DNA of 64,000 bases from Paracoccaceae bacterium (GTDB lineage: Bacteria > Pseudomonadota > Alphaproteobacteria > Rhodobacterales > Rhodobacteraceae). Of this stretch, positions 1-9,012 are shown piece after piece (positions within the stretch are counted from its first letter, which is position 1; each line of letters starts with the position of its first letter). A program made the translations under genes and the position numbers. The notes beneath the pieces were generated by a model. It worked only from the letters and a program-made list of their open reading frames with translations. It was not told where the DNA came from and searched no databases. Location of the stretch: assembly GCA_027489355.1 (NCBI GenBank), contig JAIXZY010000079.1, positions 1 to 64,000 on the forward strand, given 5' to 3'.

Positions 1-41
1 AACACCCTCGGGGCATACCGTACCAATCCAAGGTACACCGG

Positions 42-644
<603 letters not shown>

Positions 645-670
645 TGGACTTGCCGGAAAATGTGGAGAGC
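645..670. repeat. Left terminal inverted repeat of the IS3-family element
   Basis: The sequence from 645 shares TGGACTTGCC at the outer end and TGTGGAGAGC at the inner end with the reverse complement of 1720-1746. The middle differs and one base is gained on the right side. Confidence 0.85.
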
Positions 671-697
671 ACCAAGTGAGAAACCAAGAGGCGTTCT

Positions 698-971
698 ATG
701 GGAAACGGGAACGGACCGACGCCGGAGTTTCGGCGTGAAGCGGTGCGGCTTGCACCGCCCAGTGGCCGGACGCGGCGGGAGATTGCGGAGGATCTGGGCA
801 TCGGCTTGTCGACGCTGACGCGGTGGCTTCACTAGGAACGGGGGTGTCAGGGAGCCGAGTGAGGCACCGGTCGATGTCCATGCCGAGTTGAAGCAGAATG
901 CGGTTCTGAAGCAGGAGCGCGACATCTTAAAAAAGGCCGCGGCCTTCTTCGCGAAGGAGGGAAGTCGATGA
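698..971 (+). pseudogene. IS3-family OrfA (helix-turn-helix subunit), frameshifted
   Basis: The frame from ATG 698 gives a start-proximal HTH region with the motifs FRREAVRLA, RREIAEDLGIG and STLTRWL, and stops at 833-835. The missing second half continues in the next frame with LKQERDILKKAAAFFAKEG, the leucine-zipper end of OrfA, and stops at 969-971. One frameshift near 830 therefore breaks the gene. OrfA normally binds the IS ends and is fused to OrfB by programmed frameshifting. Confidence 0.8.
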
Positions 972-1717
972 CCTTCGGCTTCCTCGAAGCGGAGAAGGCC
1001 AGCTTGCCGATCAGCCGGATGTGTTGTGTCCCCGAGGTCAACCAAAGCCCGCATGCACCGAGATCTCGTCGATGAGGGACATGAGATCGAGCGGCATCGC
1101 ACAGCGCGGCTGATGCGCGAGAACCAGTTGATCGCGCGGCAGAAGCGGCGCTTCAAACGGACGACGGACAGCGAGCATGCCTGGCCGGTCGCACCGAACC
1201 TTGTGGCGCAGGACTTAATGGCGGACGGCCCGGACCGGAAGTGGGGGGCCGACATCTCCTACATCTGGACGGCCGAGGGCTGGATCCACCTCGCCGTCGT
1301 CTTGGACCTCTTCTCTCGTCGCGTCGTCGGCTGGGTCACGAGTGACCGCCGAAGCGGGACCTCGCCGTCGAAGCGCTGCGCCGTGCTCTCGCGGCGCGCA
1401 GCCCCGTCCCAGGACTGGTTCGTTCGGACCGCGGATCGCAATAATGCTCTGTCGACTACCAGGCGCTGCTCCGCAAACGCGGCATCCTGATCTCGACGAG
1501 CGGGCGCGGAAACTGCTTCGATAACGCAATAGTCGAGACGTTCTTCAAGACCATCAAGTCCGAGTTGGTTTGGACGGTCGCCTGGAAATCCCGCCTGCAG
1601 GCCGAAAACGCCGTCGCCAGATACATCGACGGGTTCTATAACCCCATCAGGGGGCATTCGTCACTCGGCTTCCAGACCCGCATCGCCTTCGGGCGAAAAG
1701 TCCGGGAAGTAAGCTAA
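968..1717 (+). pseudogene. IS3-family OrfB (DDE transposase), multiply disrupted
   Basis: ATG 968 overlaps the orfA stop as usual for IS3. The N-terminal motif FLEAEKASLPISRM is followed by a deletion of roughly 40-45 codons near 1040, and the frame resumes at RMHRDLVDEGHEI. The DDE core is readable in pieces: the first Asp in WGADISYI, the second in VRSDRGSQ, and the Glu in IVETFFKTIKSELVW. A frameshift lies near 1350 and an in-frame TAA follows the second Asp motif near 1441. The protein cannot be made intact. Confidence 0.85.
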
Positions 1718-1719
1718 AC

Positions 1720-1746
1720 GCTCTCCACACAACTTGGGCAAGTCCA
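1720..1746. repeat. Right terminal inverted repeat of the IS3-family element
   Basis: This is the reverse-complement partner of 645-670. It begins three bases after the orfB stop codon (1715-1717). The base just outside it begins the IS481-type remnant. Confidence 0.85.
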
Positions 1747-1849
1747 TCCCCAACTCCCGGCTCAGCTGCGCGAGCGAAGCTTGCGATCGCTGTATTGCTG
1801 CTCGGACGGCGTGCGTGGTGGTGGCGCTCCCCTGACGAACTTGTCCCAT
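1747..1849 (-). pseudogene. N-terminal remnant of an IS481-type transposase
   Basis: From ATG at 1849 the minus strand encodes about 34 residues with the motifs MGQVRQGSATTTHAVR, SQASLAQLSRELG, the opening of IS481-family HTH transposases. Homology stops where the IS3 right end begins at 1746. The upstream sequence to about 1905 (TGTGTGATCCCGTGG read on the minus strand) could be the IS481 left end, but that boundary is a guess. The rest of this transposase is missing. Confidence 0.55.
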
Positions 1850-2060
1850 GGTGCTTCCTTGGATTCCTTCAGAAGGATCGCACCATCAAACCACGGGATC
1901 ACACACCTAGTGGCAGTACATCGCACCAAGCAAACCGATGCAGGCCCCTAGACGAGCGTTTCAGCCGTCTCGCTGGCACCCGGAATAGGGCGAGCTGTTC
2001 AAGGAGGGGTTGAAGCCCTGATCACCTCTGCGCCAAGGTGGAGCCGCCCGGAAAGGAACC

Positions 2061-3128
2061 ATGATGTCCGACGCCCTTGAATGGATCGAGACCCCCGCCT
2101 TCGTCGTGCGCGATGCCGTCGTCCGCCGGAATATCGCGGCCTTTCAGTCCTATTGCGACCGGCAGGGGCTGGCGCTGCGTCCACATGTGAAGACGCACAA
2201 GCTGGTCCGCTATGCGAAGGCACAGATCGAAGCAGGCGCCAGGGGCATCACCTGCCAGAAGATCGGCGAGGCCGAGGTCATGGCCGACGGCAGCATCGAT
2301 GACATCCTGATCACCTACAACATCCTTGGCCCCGAAAAGCTGACGCGGCTTCGGGCGCTGTCCGACCGGGTGCCGCGCCTTTCGGTCGTGGCCGACAACG
2401 ATACCGTGGTCGACGGCCTGTCGCAGGTCTTTGCCGATGCTGACCGGCCCCTGACAGTTCTGGTGGAATGCGACACCGGCGGAAGACGGTGCGGCGTGCA
2501 GACCCCGGCCGAGGCCCTGGCGCTGGCCCGGCGGATTGCGGCGTCGGCAGGCATCCGCCTTGGGGGGCTGATGACCTATCCGGCGGCGGGCGGTGCGTCG
2601 GACGCGGCCGCCTTTCTGTCGCAGGCGCGGGACATGCTATTGCGCGATGGGCTGGACTGTTCCGTCGTGACCTCGGGCGGGACGCCTGACATGTGGACGG
2701 CACAGTCGGGCGGCGTGCTCACCGAATACCGGGCTGGAACCTACATCTATAACGACCGTTCGCTGGTCCAGCGCGGCACCTGCGGCTGGGACGATTGCGC
2801 GGGGCATGTGCTGGCAACGGTGGTCAGCACTCCGACGCCCGGCCGCGCCGTGATCGACGCCGGGTCCAAGGCGCTGAGTTCCGACCTTCTGGGGCTGACC
2901 GATTACGGACACGTCCTTGGACGGCCGGACATCCGCATCACGGGGCTGAGCGAGGAACATGGCGTGCTGGCCGTCGATCCCGCGCGTCCGCTGAACGTCG
3001 GCGAAAGGGTCCGCATCGTCCCTAACCACGTCTGTGTCGTGTCGAACCTGTTCGACCGGATCTGGATCGAACACGCGGACGGGATGCTGGAAGAAGCGGC
3101 GGTCGACGCGCGCGGTCGCGTGACCTGA
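2061..3128 (+). CDS. DSD1-family PLP enzyme (D-threonine aldolase / D-serine dehydratase-like)
   Basis: A 355-residue fold-type III PLP enzyme with an alanine-racemase-like N-terminal barrel and a D-serine-dehydratase-like C-terminal domain. The Schiff-base lysine is in RPHVKTHK (about residues 42-49). The C-terminal PNHVCVV supplies the His and Cys of the divalent-metal site that characterises D-threonine aldolases and eukaryotic-type D-serine dehydratases. It would cleave or dehydrate a D- or L-threo beta-hydroxy amino acid; the substrate cannot be read from sequence. The start follows a GGAAAGG ribosome site at 2051-2057. A paralogue lies at 4238, with a LysR regulator between them. Confidence 0.85.
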   Translation: MMSDALEWIETPAFVVRDAVVRRNIAAFQSYCDRQGLALRPHVKTHKLVRYAKAQIEAGARGITCQKIGEAEVMADGSIDDILITYNILGPEKLTRLRALSDRVPRLSVVADNDTVVDGLSQVFADADRPLTVLVECDTGGRRCGVQTPAEALALARRIAASAGIRLGGLMTYPAAGGASDAAAFLSQARDMLLRDGLDCSVVTSGGTPDMWTAQSGGVLTEYRAGTYIYNDRSLVQRGTCGWDDCAGHVLATVVSTPTPGRAVIDAGSKALSSDLLGLTDYGHVLGRPDIRITGLSEEHGVLAVDPARPLNVGERVRIVPNHVCVVSNLFDRIWIEHADGMLEEAAVDARGRVT

Positions 3129-3179
3129 GCGCCGAGCGCAAGCTGCGGTAGACTTGCGGCCAACTGCTTGATCTAGTGC

Positions 3180-3196
3180 GCCATGCGACCACATGG
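3180..3196. promoter_or_regulatory. CCATG-N6-CATGG dyad upstream of the LysR gene
   Basis: CCATG (3181-3185) and CATGG (3192-3196) form an inverted repeat ending 10 bases before the chosen LysR start. The left arm with its neighbours reads GCATGGCGC on the minus strand, one base off the GCATGGCGG motif found in other intergenic spots of this cluster. This may be an operator; it is unproven. Confidence 0.35.
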
Positions 3197-3206
3197 AGCT
3201 TACGGT

Positions 3207-4124
3207 ATGGAAAGCCGCTGGCTGGAAGATTTCCTGAGCCTTGTCGACACGCGCAACTTCTCGCGGTCCGCCCAGGCGCGCTACACGACGCAACCCGCGT
3301 TCAGCCGCAGGATCAAGAGCCTGGAGGAATGGGTTGGTGCCCAGTTGTTCAACCGGACCACGCAGCCCATCACCCTGACCCTGTCCGGAGAGCGATTTCG
3401 TCCGGTTGCCGAGGACGTCCTGCGCCGGCTGTACCAGGGGCGCGAGGAGGCGCGGCGGATCGGCGACGTCAACTCGCAGACGATCCGTTTTGCCGCGACG
3501 CATAGCCTGTCGCTGAACTTCTTCCCGGCTTGGCTGCGGGCGCTGGAGCTGCGCAGCCACACATTCAACACGCGTCTGGACACCAGCCAGTTCAACGAAT
3601 GCATCCACATGCTGCAGCGCGGCGAGTGCCAGTTCCTGATCAGCTACACCCACGCCGTCATTCCGATGCACCTGCCGCCCGAACATTTCACGTCGAAGGT
3701 AGTCATGCACGATCAGCTGGTGCCCGTCACTTTGCCCGACACCGAGGGACATCCGGTCGACCAGCTGCCCGGCACCGAGGAAGAGCCCGTCCATTACCTT
3801 GCGTATGCCGAGACGTCGGCGATCGGCAAGGTGGTGGAGCACATGATCGCTGCCTGGGAGGAGCCCTTGCACTTGAACCGGGTCTTCGTCTCGCACATGG
3901 CGGCGGTGCTGAAGGCGATGAGCTCCGAGGGGCGGGGCACCGCATGGCTTCCCGAGAGCCACCTGACGCGGGAATTCGCAGATGGCTCTCTTGTCCGCGC
4001 CGGCGACGCTCGCTGGGATATTCCGGTCGAGGTGCGGATGATCCGCTCGCGCGATCCGCTGCCCGACATGGCCGAAGAACTCTGGAGCCTGCTGCCAGGG
4101 GAAGAGGACTGCGGCTGGGGTTGA
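3207..4124 (+). CDS. LysR-family transcriptional regulator
   Basis: A 305-residue LysR protein. The winged HTH occupies about residues 1-60 (FLSLVDTRNFSRSAQ, TTQPAFSRRIKSLEEWVG, QLFNRT), followed by an effector-binding domain. The start at 3207 (MESRWLEDF) matches the usual LysR N-terminus better than the in-frame ATG at 3183. Unlike most LysR genes it is co-oriented with its neighbours, between the two DSD1-family genes, so it could be cotranscribed with the second. It is the only regulator in the catabolic cluster and is the natural candidate to control it; the inducer is unknown. Confidence 0.9.
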   Translation: MESRWLEDFLSLVDTRNFSRSAQARYTTQPAFSRRIKSLEEWVGAQLFNRTTQPITLTLSGERFRPVAEDVLRRLYQGREEARRIGDVNSQTIRFAATHSLSLNFFPAWLRALELRSHTFNTRLDTSQFNECIHMLQRGECQFLISYTHAVIPMHLPPEHFTSKVVMHDQLVPVTLPDTEGHPVDQLPGTEEEPVHYLAYAETSAIGKVVEHMIAAWEEPLHLNRVFVSHMAAVLKAMSSEGRGTAWLPESHLTREFADGSLVRAGDARWDIPVEVRMIRSRDPLPDMAEELWSLLPGEEDCGWG

Positions 4125-4134
4125 TGCGTCAGCG

Positions 4135-4143
4135 GCATGGCGG
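4135..4143 (+). promoter_or_regulatory. GCATGGCGG motif upstream of the second DSD1-family gene
   Basis: One of three exact copies of this 9-mer seen in intergenic regions of the catabolic cluster (others at 8883-8891 minus strand and 13668-13676). It sits about 95 bases before the ATG at 4238. Confidence 0.3.
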
Positions 4144-4237
4144 GTGGCGCAGCTTGCATTGGCCTCGGCCGGACCGCTGTGGTTGACTTGCCGGCACGCC
4201 CGCGATCCCACCGGGCCGACCCTGCCCGGAGCGCGCG

Positions 4238-5383
4238 ATGACAACCCTTGCCAGCCTGGAAACGCCCTGCCTGATCCTTGACCGGGGCCGACTGGAACGG
4301 AACGCGGCCAGGATGACGGCCCGCTATGCCGGGACCGGGGTCAAGCTGCGGCCGCACATGAAGACGGCCAAGTCGATCGACGTGGCCCGCATTGCGCTGA
4401 CCGGCAATTTCGGCGGCATCACCGTTTCAACCCTGAAAGAGGCCGAGTACTTCGCCGATCATGGCATCGAAGACATCACCTATGCCGTGGGCCTGGTCCC
4501 CGAGAAGATCCCGCGCGTCGCCCGGCTCTTGCGGCGCGGGGTGCAGCTGACCGGGATAACCGACAGTCCCGCGATGGCCGAAGCGATCAGCCGCGCCGCC
4601 GAGGCCGAGGGCGTGGTCGTCGATATGCTGATCGAACTCGACTCCGGCGAACGGCGTGGGGGCCTTTTGGCCGGGAGCGCAGAGGTCGTCGCGCTTGGCC
4701 GCGCGCTGAATGACCTGCCGGGGACGCGACTGTCCGGCGTGCTGACCCATGCCGGCAATTCCTACCAGTGCCGCAGCTTCGACGCGCTGCACGAGGTCGC
4801 CGAAGCTGAGCGGCTGGTCGCCGTCACTGCGGCAGAGCAGCTGCGCGCCGCCGGATTGACCTGTCCGGTGGTCAGTGTCGGCTCGACCCCCACTGCGGTG
4901 CACGGACAGAACTTCAAGGGACTGACCGAGATGCGCTGCGGCGTCTACATGTTCGGCGACGTCTTCCAGCACGAGATCGGATCCCACGGGCTGGAAGATA
5001 TCGCGGTTTCCGTGCTGGCGACCGTAATCGGCCACCGGCCCGACCTGAACGCCGCGCTGATCGACGCGGGGGGGCTGGCGCTGTCCAAGGACCGCAGCAC
5101 CGGCGCGCCGGGCCTGCCCGAGGACGTCGGTTTCGGCATGATCATGGACGAAAGCTGCTCGCGCCGGATCGGAAGGGTGCGGGTGGGGCATGTCTACCAG
5201 GAACACGGGATGCTGGTCAGCGACGGACCGTTCCCGTTTGACGAGCTGCCGGTGGGGGCGCGGGTCAGGGTGCTGCCGAACCATGTCTGCATGACGGCGG
5301 CGATGTATGACGGCTACCGGGTGCTGGACCCGGCCGATCCGCGCCGCGTCGCGGACTTCTGGCCCCGCGTCAACGGCTGGTGA
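4238..5383 (+). CDS. DSD1-family PLP enzyme, second copy
   Basis: A 381-residue paralogue of the product at 2061, with the same plan but clearly divergent sequence. The PLP lysine is in RPHMKTAKS (about residues 38-46), a conserved LTHAGNSY lies mid-protein, and the metal-site motif PNHVCMTAAM is near the C-terminus. Two members in one cluster suggest different substrates, stereochemistry or steps, for example an aldolase and a dehydratase. The following SDR begins 29 bases after the stop, so the two are probably cotranscribed. Family assignment is firm; the reaction is not. Confidence 0.85.
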   Translation: MTTLASLETPCLILDRGRLERNAARMTARYAGTGVKLRPHMKTAKSIDVARIALTGNFGGITVSTLKEAEYFADHGIEDITYAVGLVPEKIPRVARLLRRGVQLTGITDSPAMAEAISRAAEAEGVVVDMLIELDSGERRGGLLAGSAEVVALGRALNDLPGTRLSGVLTHAGNSYQCRSFDALHEVAEAERLVAVTAAEQLRAAGLTCPVVSVGSTPTAVHGQNFKGLTEMRCGVYMFGDVFQHEIGSHGLEDIAVSVLATVIGHRPDLNAALIDAGGLALSKDRSTGAPGLPEDVGFGMIMDESCSRRIGRVRVGHVYQEHGMLVSDGPFPFDELPVGARVRVLPNHVCMTAAMYDGYRVLDPADPRRVADFWPRVNGW

Positions 5384-5412
5384 CACCACTTCAATCCAAA
5401 GGGAGCGCAGAG

Positions 5413-6195
5413 ATGGGCGTCTTCGACCGCCTCCGTCTTGACGGCAAGACGGTTTTCATCACCGGCGGAAGCCGGGGCCTGGGGCGCGAGATCGCGCTGG
5501 CACTGGCCGAGGCCGGCGCCGACATCACCCTGGCCGCCCGCACCGAGGAAAGCCTGGAGCGGACGGCCGCCGACATCCGGTCGCTTGGCCGCAAGGTGAC
5601 GACGATCGTGGCCGACATGGCCGACCCCGCCACCTGCGAGACGGCATGCGCCCGCGCGGTGGAGGAGGCGGGCTGCTTCGACATCCTGGTCAACAACATC
5701 GGCGGGCGACGGGTGAACGTCGGGCTGGAGGAGATGGCGCTGGACCAGTGGCAGCAGCTGCTGGACCTGAACCTGACCTCGACCTACCTCTGCTGCAAGC
5801 ATATGGGCGGCGCGATGATCCGGCGGGGCAGGGGCGGGCGGATCATCAACCTCGCCTCGATCAACGCGATGGTCGCGGGGCGCAACATCCACGGCCGGCA
5901 TTACGAGGCCGCGAAGGCGGCCGTGCTGATGCTAACGCGGTCATTGGCGGTGGACTGGGCCAAACACGGGATCACGGTCAACGCGATTTGCCCCGGCATC
6001 TTCGGGACCGAACCGAACCGGATCTGGGCCGAAAAGAACCCGGCGATCATCGAGGGCTATGTCCAGACCATCCCGATGCGCAAGCTGGGCGAGCCCGAGG
6101 ATCTGGGCCCGCTCGCCGTCTATCTGGCCAGCGACGCGGCCCGCTACATGACGGGCGCCGGGCTGGTGATCGACGGCGGATATACCTGTCTGTAA
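5413..6195 (+). CDS. SDR-family NAD(P)-dependent oxidoreductase
   Basis: A 260-residue classical short-chain dehydrogenase. The cofactor motif GGSRGLGRE lies at about 20-28, NNIGG replaces the usual NNAG, and the C-terminal DGGYTCL is typical. The Tyr-Lys pair is in HYEAAKAAV, giving YxxxK, with LASINAM contributing the Ser. The start at 5413 is preceded by GGGAGCG and matches the family N-terminus; an upstream in-frame ATG at 5380 overlaps the previous stop. It probably oxidises or reduces a hydroxyl/keto group of an intermediate from the neighbouring PLP enzymes. Confidence 0.85.
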   Translation: MGVFDRLRLDGKTVFITGGSRGLGREIALALAEAGADITLAARTEESLERTAADIRSLGRKVTTIVADMADPATCETACARAVEEAGCFDILVNNIGGRRVNVGLEEMALDQWQQLLDLNLTSTYLCCKHMGGAMIRRGRGGRIINLASINAMVAGRNIHGRHYEAAKAAVLMLTRSLAVDWAKHGITVNAICPGIFGTEPNRIWAEKNPAIIEGYVQTIPMRKLGEPEDLGPLAVYLASDAARYMTGAGLVIDGGYTCL

Positions 6196-6211
6196 GTGAG
6201 GGGCGGGGGCC

Positions 6212-7354
6212 TCAGCCCTCGCCACCTTCGGACCACCAGCTGCCGCGCAGGACCATGCCGCGGCTGACGAGGCCGGTCTCCGCCACGATCACCTCGCCCG
6301 ACACGTCGACATGCTCGAACCGGCCCTGGGCCAGTTCCAGGATCGTCGCATCGCCGGGCGTACCGGGCTTCAGCGAGCCAAGCTCGGGCCGCCGCAGGGC
6401 GCGGGCGGGGTTCTGGGTGGTGGCCCGGATCACCTCGGTCAGGGACATGCCAAGCGCCATGAACTTCGACATGACGGCCAGCACGTCATGTGCCGGGCCG
6501 TCGCAGCACAGGACATGGACGTCGGACGAGATCACGTCGGGAAGGATGCCCTCGGCCAGCATCGGGCGGGCGGACTTGAAGGCAAAGCCGCCGAAACCGT
6601 GACCGATGTCGAAGATGATCCCACGGCGGCGGGCCTCCAGAATATCCTCGCGGATCCGGCTGCCACGGGTGACCGGCGCGTTGGGGAACGGGCGGAAGCA
6701 ATGGGTCAGCACGTCGCCGGGGCGTAGCGCCTCGAGCACCTCTTTCCGGCCGGGCGGGGGAAAGTCGATATGCGCCATGACGGGCAGGTCCAGCTCTTCG
6801 GCCACCTCGATGGCGAGGAGGAGCGGCGCAAGGCCCGAGCTGCCGCCGGCGCGGGCGCCGACGCGGGCCTTGATCCCGACGATCAGGTCCAGGTTCTTTT
6901 CGGCCAGGTCCAGGCATTCGCGGTTGTCGAGAAGCCGAAGATCCTCGCATTCGCCCATCATCACGGTCTTCGAGAAGGCGAAGATGCCGGGAAAGGAGAT
7001 GTTCAGATAGGCCAGGATGCGCGGGGCGGCGGGTTCGACGATGAACTTGCGCAGGCCCGCGAAGTTGCCCGCCCCCGCGCTGCCTGCGTCGACGAAGGTG
7101 GTGGTGCCACTGCGCTTGGCGATGGTTTCGGCATCGACGCCCAGCGAGGTGCCGCCCCAGTAGACATGACTGTGCATGTCGATCAGTCCCGGGGTCACGA
7201 TACGGCCCGAAACGGTGCGGACCTCGCGCGCCTCTTGTCCGAGGTCCGGGCCAAGCGCGGCGACCCTGCCGCCCTCGAAGGCCACGTCCATTACGCCGTC
7301 AAGGTCCTGCTCCGGGTCGATCACCCGGCCGCCCTTCAGAAGCAGGTCATACAT
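6212..7354 (-). CDS. Amidohydrolase/deacetylase-family metallohydrolase (EF0837/Atu3266-like)
   Basis: A 380-residue amidohydrolase-superfamily TIM barrel. The HxH metal motif is in GLIDMHSHVYWGG, a probable carboxylated lysine in VGIKARVG, later His ligands in MAHIDFPP and LTHCFRPF, and the catalytic Asp in ISSDVHVL. This matches the poorly defined EF0837/AHA_3915/Atu3266 group, of which one member hydrolyses acetyl-(R)-mandelate in vitro; physiological substrates are largely unknown. It is read left, just downstream of the aldehyde dehydrogenase (12-base gap), so the two form an operon. A role in releasing an N-acyl or ester group is inference. Confidence 0.85.
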   Translation of the reverse strand: MYDLLLKGGRVIDPEQDLDGVMDVAFEGGRVAALGPDLGQEAREVRTVSGRIVTPGLIDMHSHVYWGGTSLGVDAETIAKRSGTTTFVDAGSAGAGNFAGLRKFIVEPAAPRILAYLNISFPGIFAFSKTVMMGECEDLRLLDNRECLDLAEKNLDLIVGIKARVGARAGGSSGLAPLLLAIEVAEELDLPVMAHIDFPPPGRKEVLEALRPGDVLTHCFRPFPNAPVTRGSRIREDILEARRRGIIFDIGHGFGGFAFKSARPMLAEGILPDVISSDVHVLCCDGPAHDVLAVMSKFMALGMSLTEVIRATTQNPARALRRPELGSLKPGTPGDATILELAQGRFEHVDVSGEVIVAETGLVSRGMVLRGSWWSEGGEG

Positions 7355-7366
7355 GGAATTCTCCTG

Positions 7367-8812
7367 TCAGTAGCGGATGCCGACATTCTTGGTCTGCACA
7401 TAGCCGAGCAGCGCCTCTTGCCCCTTCTCGCGGCCATAGCCGGACCGTTTCATGCCGCCGAACGGGGTTTCCACGCCGCCCGCCCACCATTCGTTGACGT
7501 AGATCTGGCCCGCGACAAGGCGGTCGGCGGTCCAGTGCGCCAACCGCAGATCGCGGGTGTAAACGCCCGCTGCCAGACCGTAATCGGTGCCATTGGCGAT
7601 GGCGATCGCCTCTTCCGGCGTGTCGAAGGGCAGGACGACCAGCACGGGGCCGAAGAATTCCTCTTGCGCGATCCGCATGTCCGGGCGGACGCCGGTGAAG
7701 ATGGTGGGGGCCATGAAATGCCCCTTGTGATCCGCCACGCGCGCGCCGCCCATCACGAGGGTCGCGCCCTCGGCGACGCCCGCACGGCAAAGCGCTTCGA
7801 CCCGGTCAAGCTGGCGGGCGTTGATCAGCGGCCCCATGTCGCAGCCGTCGATCCCGGGCCCGACGCTGCGCTGCGCTGCGAGTGTCCGGATGCGCTCTAC
7901 CAGTTCGTCATGGATCGAGCGATGCACGATCAGCCGCGCCCCGGCCGAGCAGATCTGGCCGGCATGGTGGAAGATGCCACGGGTCGCCGAGGCGGCCGTC
8001 CGTTCCAGATCGGCGTCGGCGTAGACAATGGCACCGGACTTGCCGCCAAGCTCCATCACGCAGGGAATGACCCGTTCGGCTGCGGCGCGCAGGACGCTTT
8101 TCCCCGTCTCGACCGAGCCGGTGAAGACGATGTGGTCGATGTCGGGGTGGCTGACCAGCGCGGCCCCGGCCTCGTAGCCATAGCCACAGACGATGTTCAC
8201 CGCGCCCGCCGGGACCCCCGCACGGTGGCAGGCCTCGGCCAGCAGGAACAGGCTGAGCGGCGAATCCTCCGGCGATTTCAGAACGACGGTATTTCCGGTG
8301 ACGATGGCGCAGGCGACCGAACGCGCGCCGACCGGCAGGGGGCCGTTCCAGGGAACGATCTGGGCCGAAACGCCGTAGGGTTCGTGGGTGGTATAGTCGA
8401 TGTAGCCCGCGCCAAGCGGGATCTGCCGGCCCTCAAGCTTGTCGGCGAGGCCCGCGTAATATTGAAGGTAGCGCTGGGTCAGGGCCACCTCGGCCCGGCC
8501 CGCGGCCAAGGTCTTGCCGTTGTCGCGGCATTCGACCAGCGCGATCTCGTCGGCCAGGTCGCCCAGATGGCGCGCGACCTCGACCATCAGGTCGCCCCGG
8601 CGATGCGGGCGCAGATCGCGCAACACGCGGCTGTCGAAACAGCGCCGTGCCGCCGCGACGGCGCGGTCTATGTCGTCGGCGGTGCCGCTCGCGACCTCGG
8701 CAATGGGCTCGTCCAGTGCGGGGTCGGTCACGGTGATCCGCCCGCCGTCGCCGCCGTCGACCCAGGCGCCGTCGATGTAGTTCTGCCAGTAGGGCCGTAC
8801 CGTCTGTGTCAT
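7367..8812 (-). CDS. NAD(P)-dependent aldehyde dehydrogenase
   Basis: A 481-residue aldehyde dehydrogenase of normal length. Visible motifs are IVPWNGPL and FTGSVETGK for cofactor binding, the general-base Glu in MELGGKSG, the nucleophilic Cys in GQICSAGARL, and EEFFGPVL and FGGMKRSGYGRE near the C-terminus. The start at 8812 (MTQTVRPYWQNYIDGAW) fits the family and excludes a 30-residue upstream extension. It heads a two-gene operon with the amidohydrolase and is divergent from the M81 gene. It may oxidise the aldehyde made by aldol cleavage in the DSD1-family step. Confidence 0.9.
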   Translation of the reverse strand: MTQTVRPYWQNYIDGAWVDGGDGGRITVTDPALDEPIAEVASGTADDIDRAVAAARRCFDSRVLRDLRPHRRGDLMVEVARHLGDLADEIALVECRDNGKTLAAGRAEVALTQRYLQYYAGLADKLEGRQIPLGAGYIDYTTHEPYGVSAQIVPWNGPLPVGARSVACAIVTGNTVVLKSPEDSPLSLFLLAEACHRAGVPAGAVNIVCGYGYEAGAALVSHPDIDHIVFTGSVETGKSVLRAAAERVIPCVMELGGKSGAIVYADADLERTAASATRGIFHHAGQICSAGARLIVHRSIHDELVERIRTLAAQRSVGPGIDGCDMGPLINARQLDRVEALCRAGVAEGATLVMGGARVADHKGHFMAPTIFTGVRPDMRIAQEEFFGPVLVVLPFDTPEEAIAIANGTDYGLAAGVYTRDLRLAHWTADRLVAGQIYVNEWWAGGVETPFGGMKRSGYGREKGQEALLGYVQTKNVGIRY

Positions 8813-8844
8813 GCGTTCCACCTTCGCCGTCCGGCGCAGTATTC

Positions 8845-8872
8845 CGGCATCCGCCAGGCGTGGCGAATGCCG
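8845..8872. promoter_or_regulatory. Long inverted repeat in the divergent aldehyde dehydrogenase / M81 promoter region
   Basis: CGGCATCCGCCA and TGGCGAATGCCG are near-perfect 12-base arms (one mismatch) separated by GGCG. The repeat sits about 35 bases from the aldehyde dehydrogenase start and could be an operator or a 5' leader hairpin. Confidence 0.4.
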
Positions 8873-8882
8873 AAAGCCGATA

Positions 8883-8903
8883 CCGCCATGCCACAAACGC
8901 ATG
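8883..8903. promoter_or_regulatory. CATGC-N7-GCATG dyad with GCATGGCGG motif
   Basis: CATGC (8887-8891) and GCATG (8899-8903) form an inverted repeat. Positions 8883-8891 read GCATGGCGG on the minus strand, the motif shared with 4135 and 13668. It lies midway between the divergent starts at 8812 and 9013. Confidence 0.35.
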
Positions 8904-9012
8904 TGACCCGGCCACCATGCCTCAGGCGCATCAGCCTAGACCGACCTTGCATTGGCGGCCAGAGGTTGGCGCGGCCTATCGTCCGGGAAGATACCTGACC
9001 GGGATTACAGCA

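Larger units (their letters stand above)
645..1746 (+). mobile_element. Degenerate IS3-family insertion sequence
   Basis: Matching terminal inverted repeats bound the element: the left end at 645 begins TGGACTTGCC and reaches GTGGAGAGC, and the right end read inward from 1746 has the same start and the same GTGGAGAGC. Between them are remnants of the two overlapping IS3 genes orfA and orfB. Both carry frameshifts, orfB has an internal deletion and an in-frame stop, and the 1102-bp length is shorter than the roughly 1.2-1.3 kb usual for such elements. The flanks show no matching 3-4 bp target duplication (CTGC on the left, TCCC on the right). It is probably immobile on its own, although the ends look usable in trans. 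Confidence 0.85.

Noticed and set aside
6770-8998. A 742-codon plus-strand open frame opposite the aldehyde dehydrogenase and amidohydrolase genes
   Set aside because: No motifs, while both genes on the minus strand carry complete active sites.
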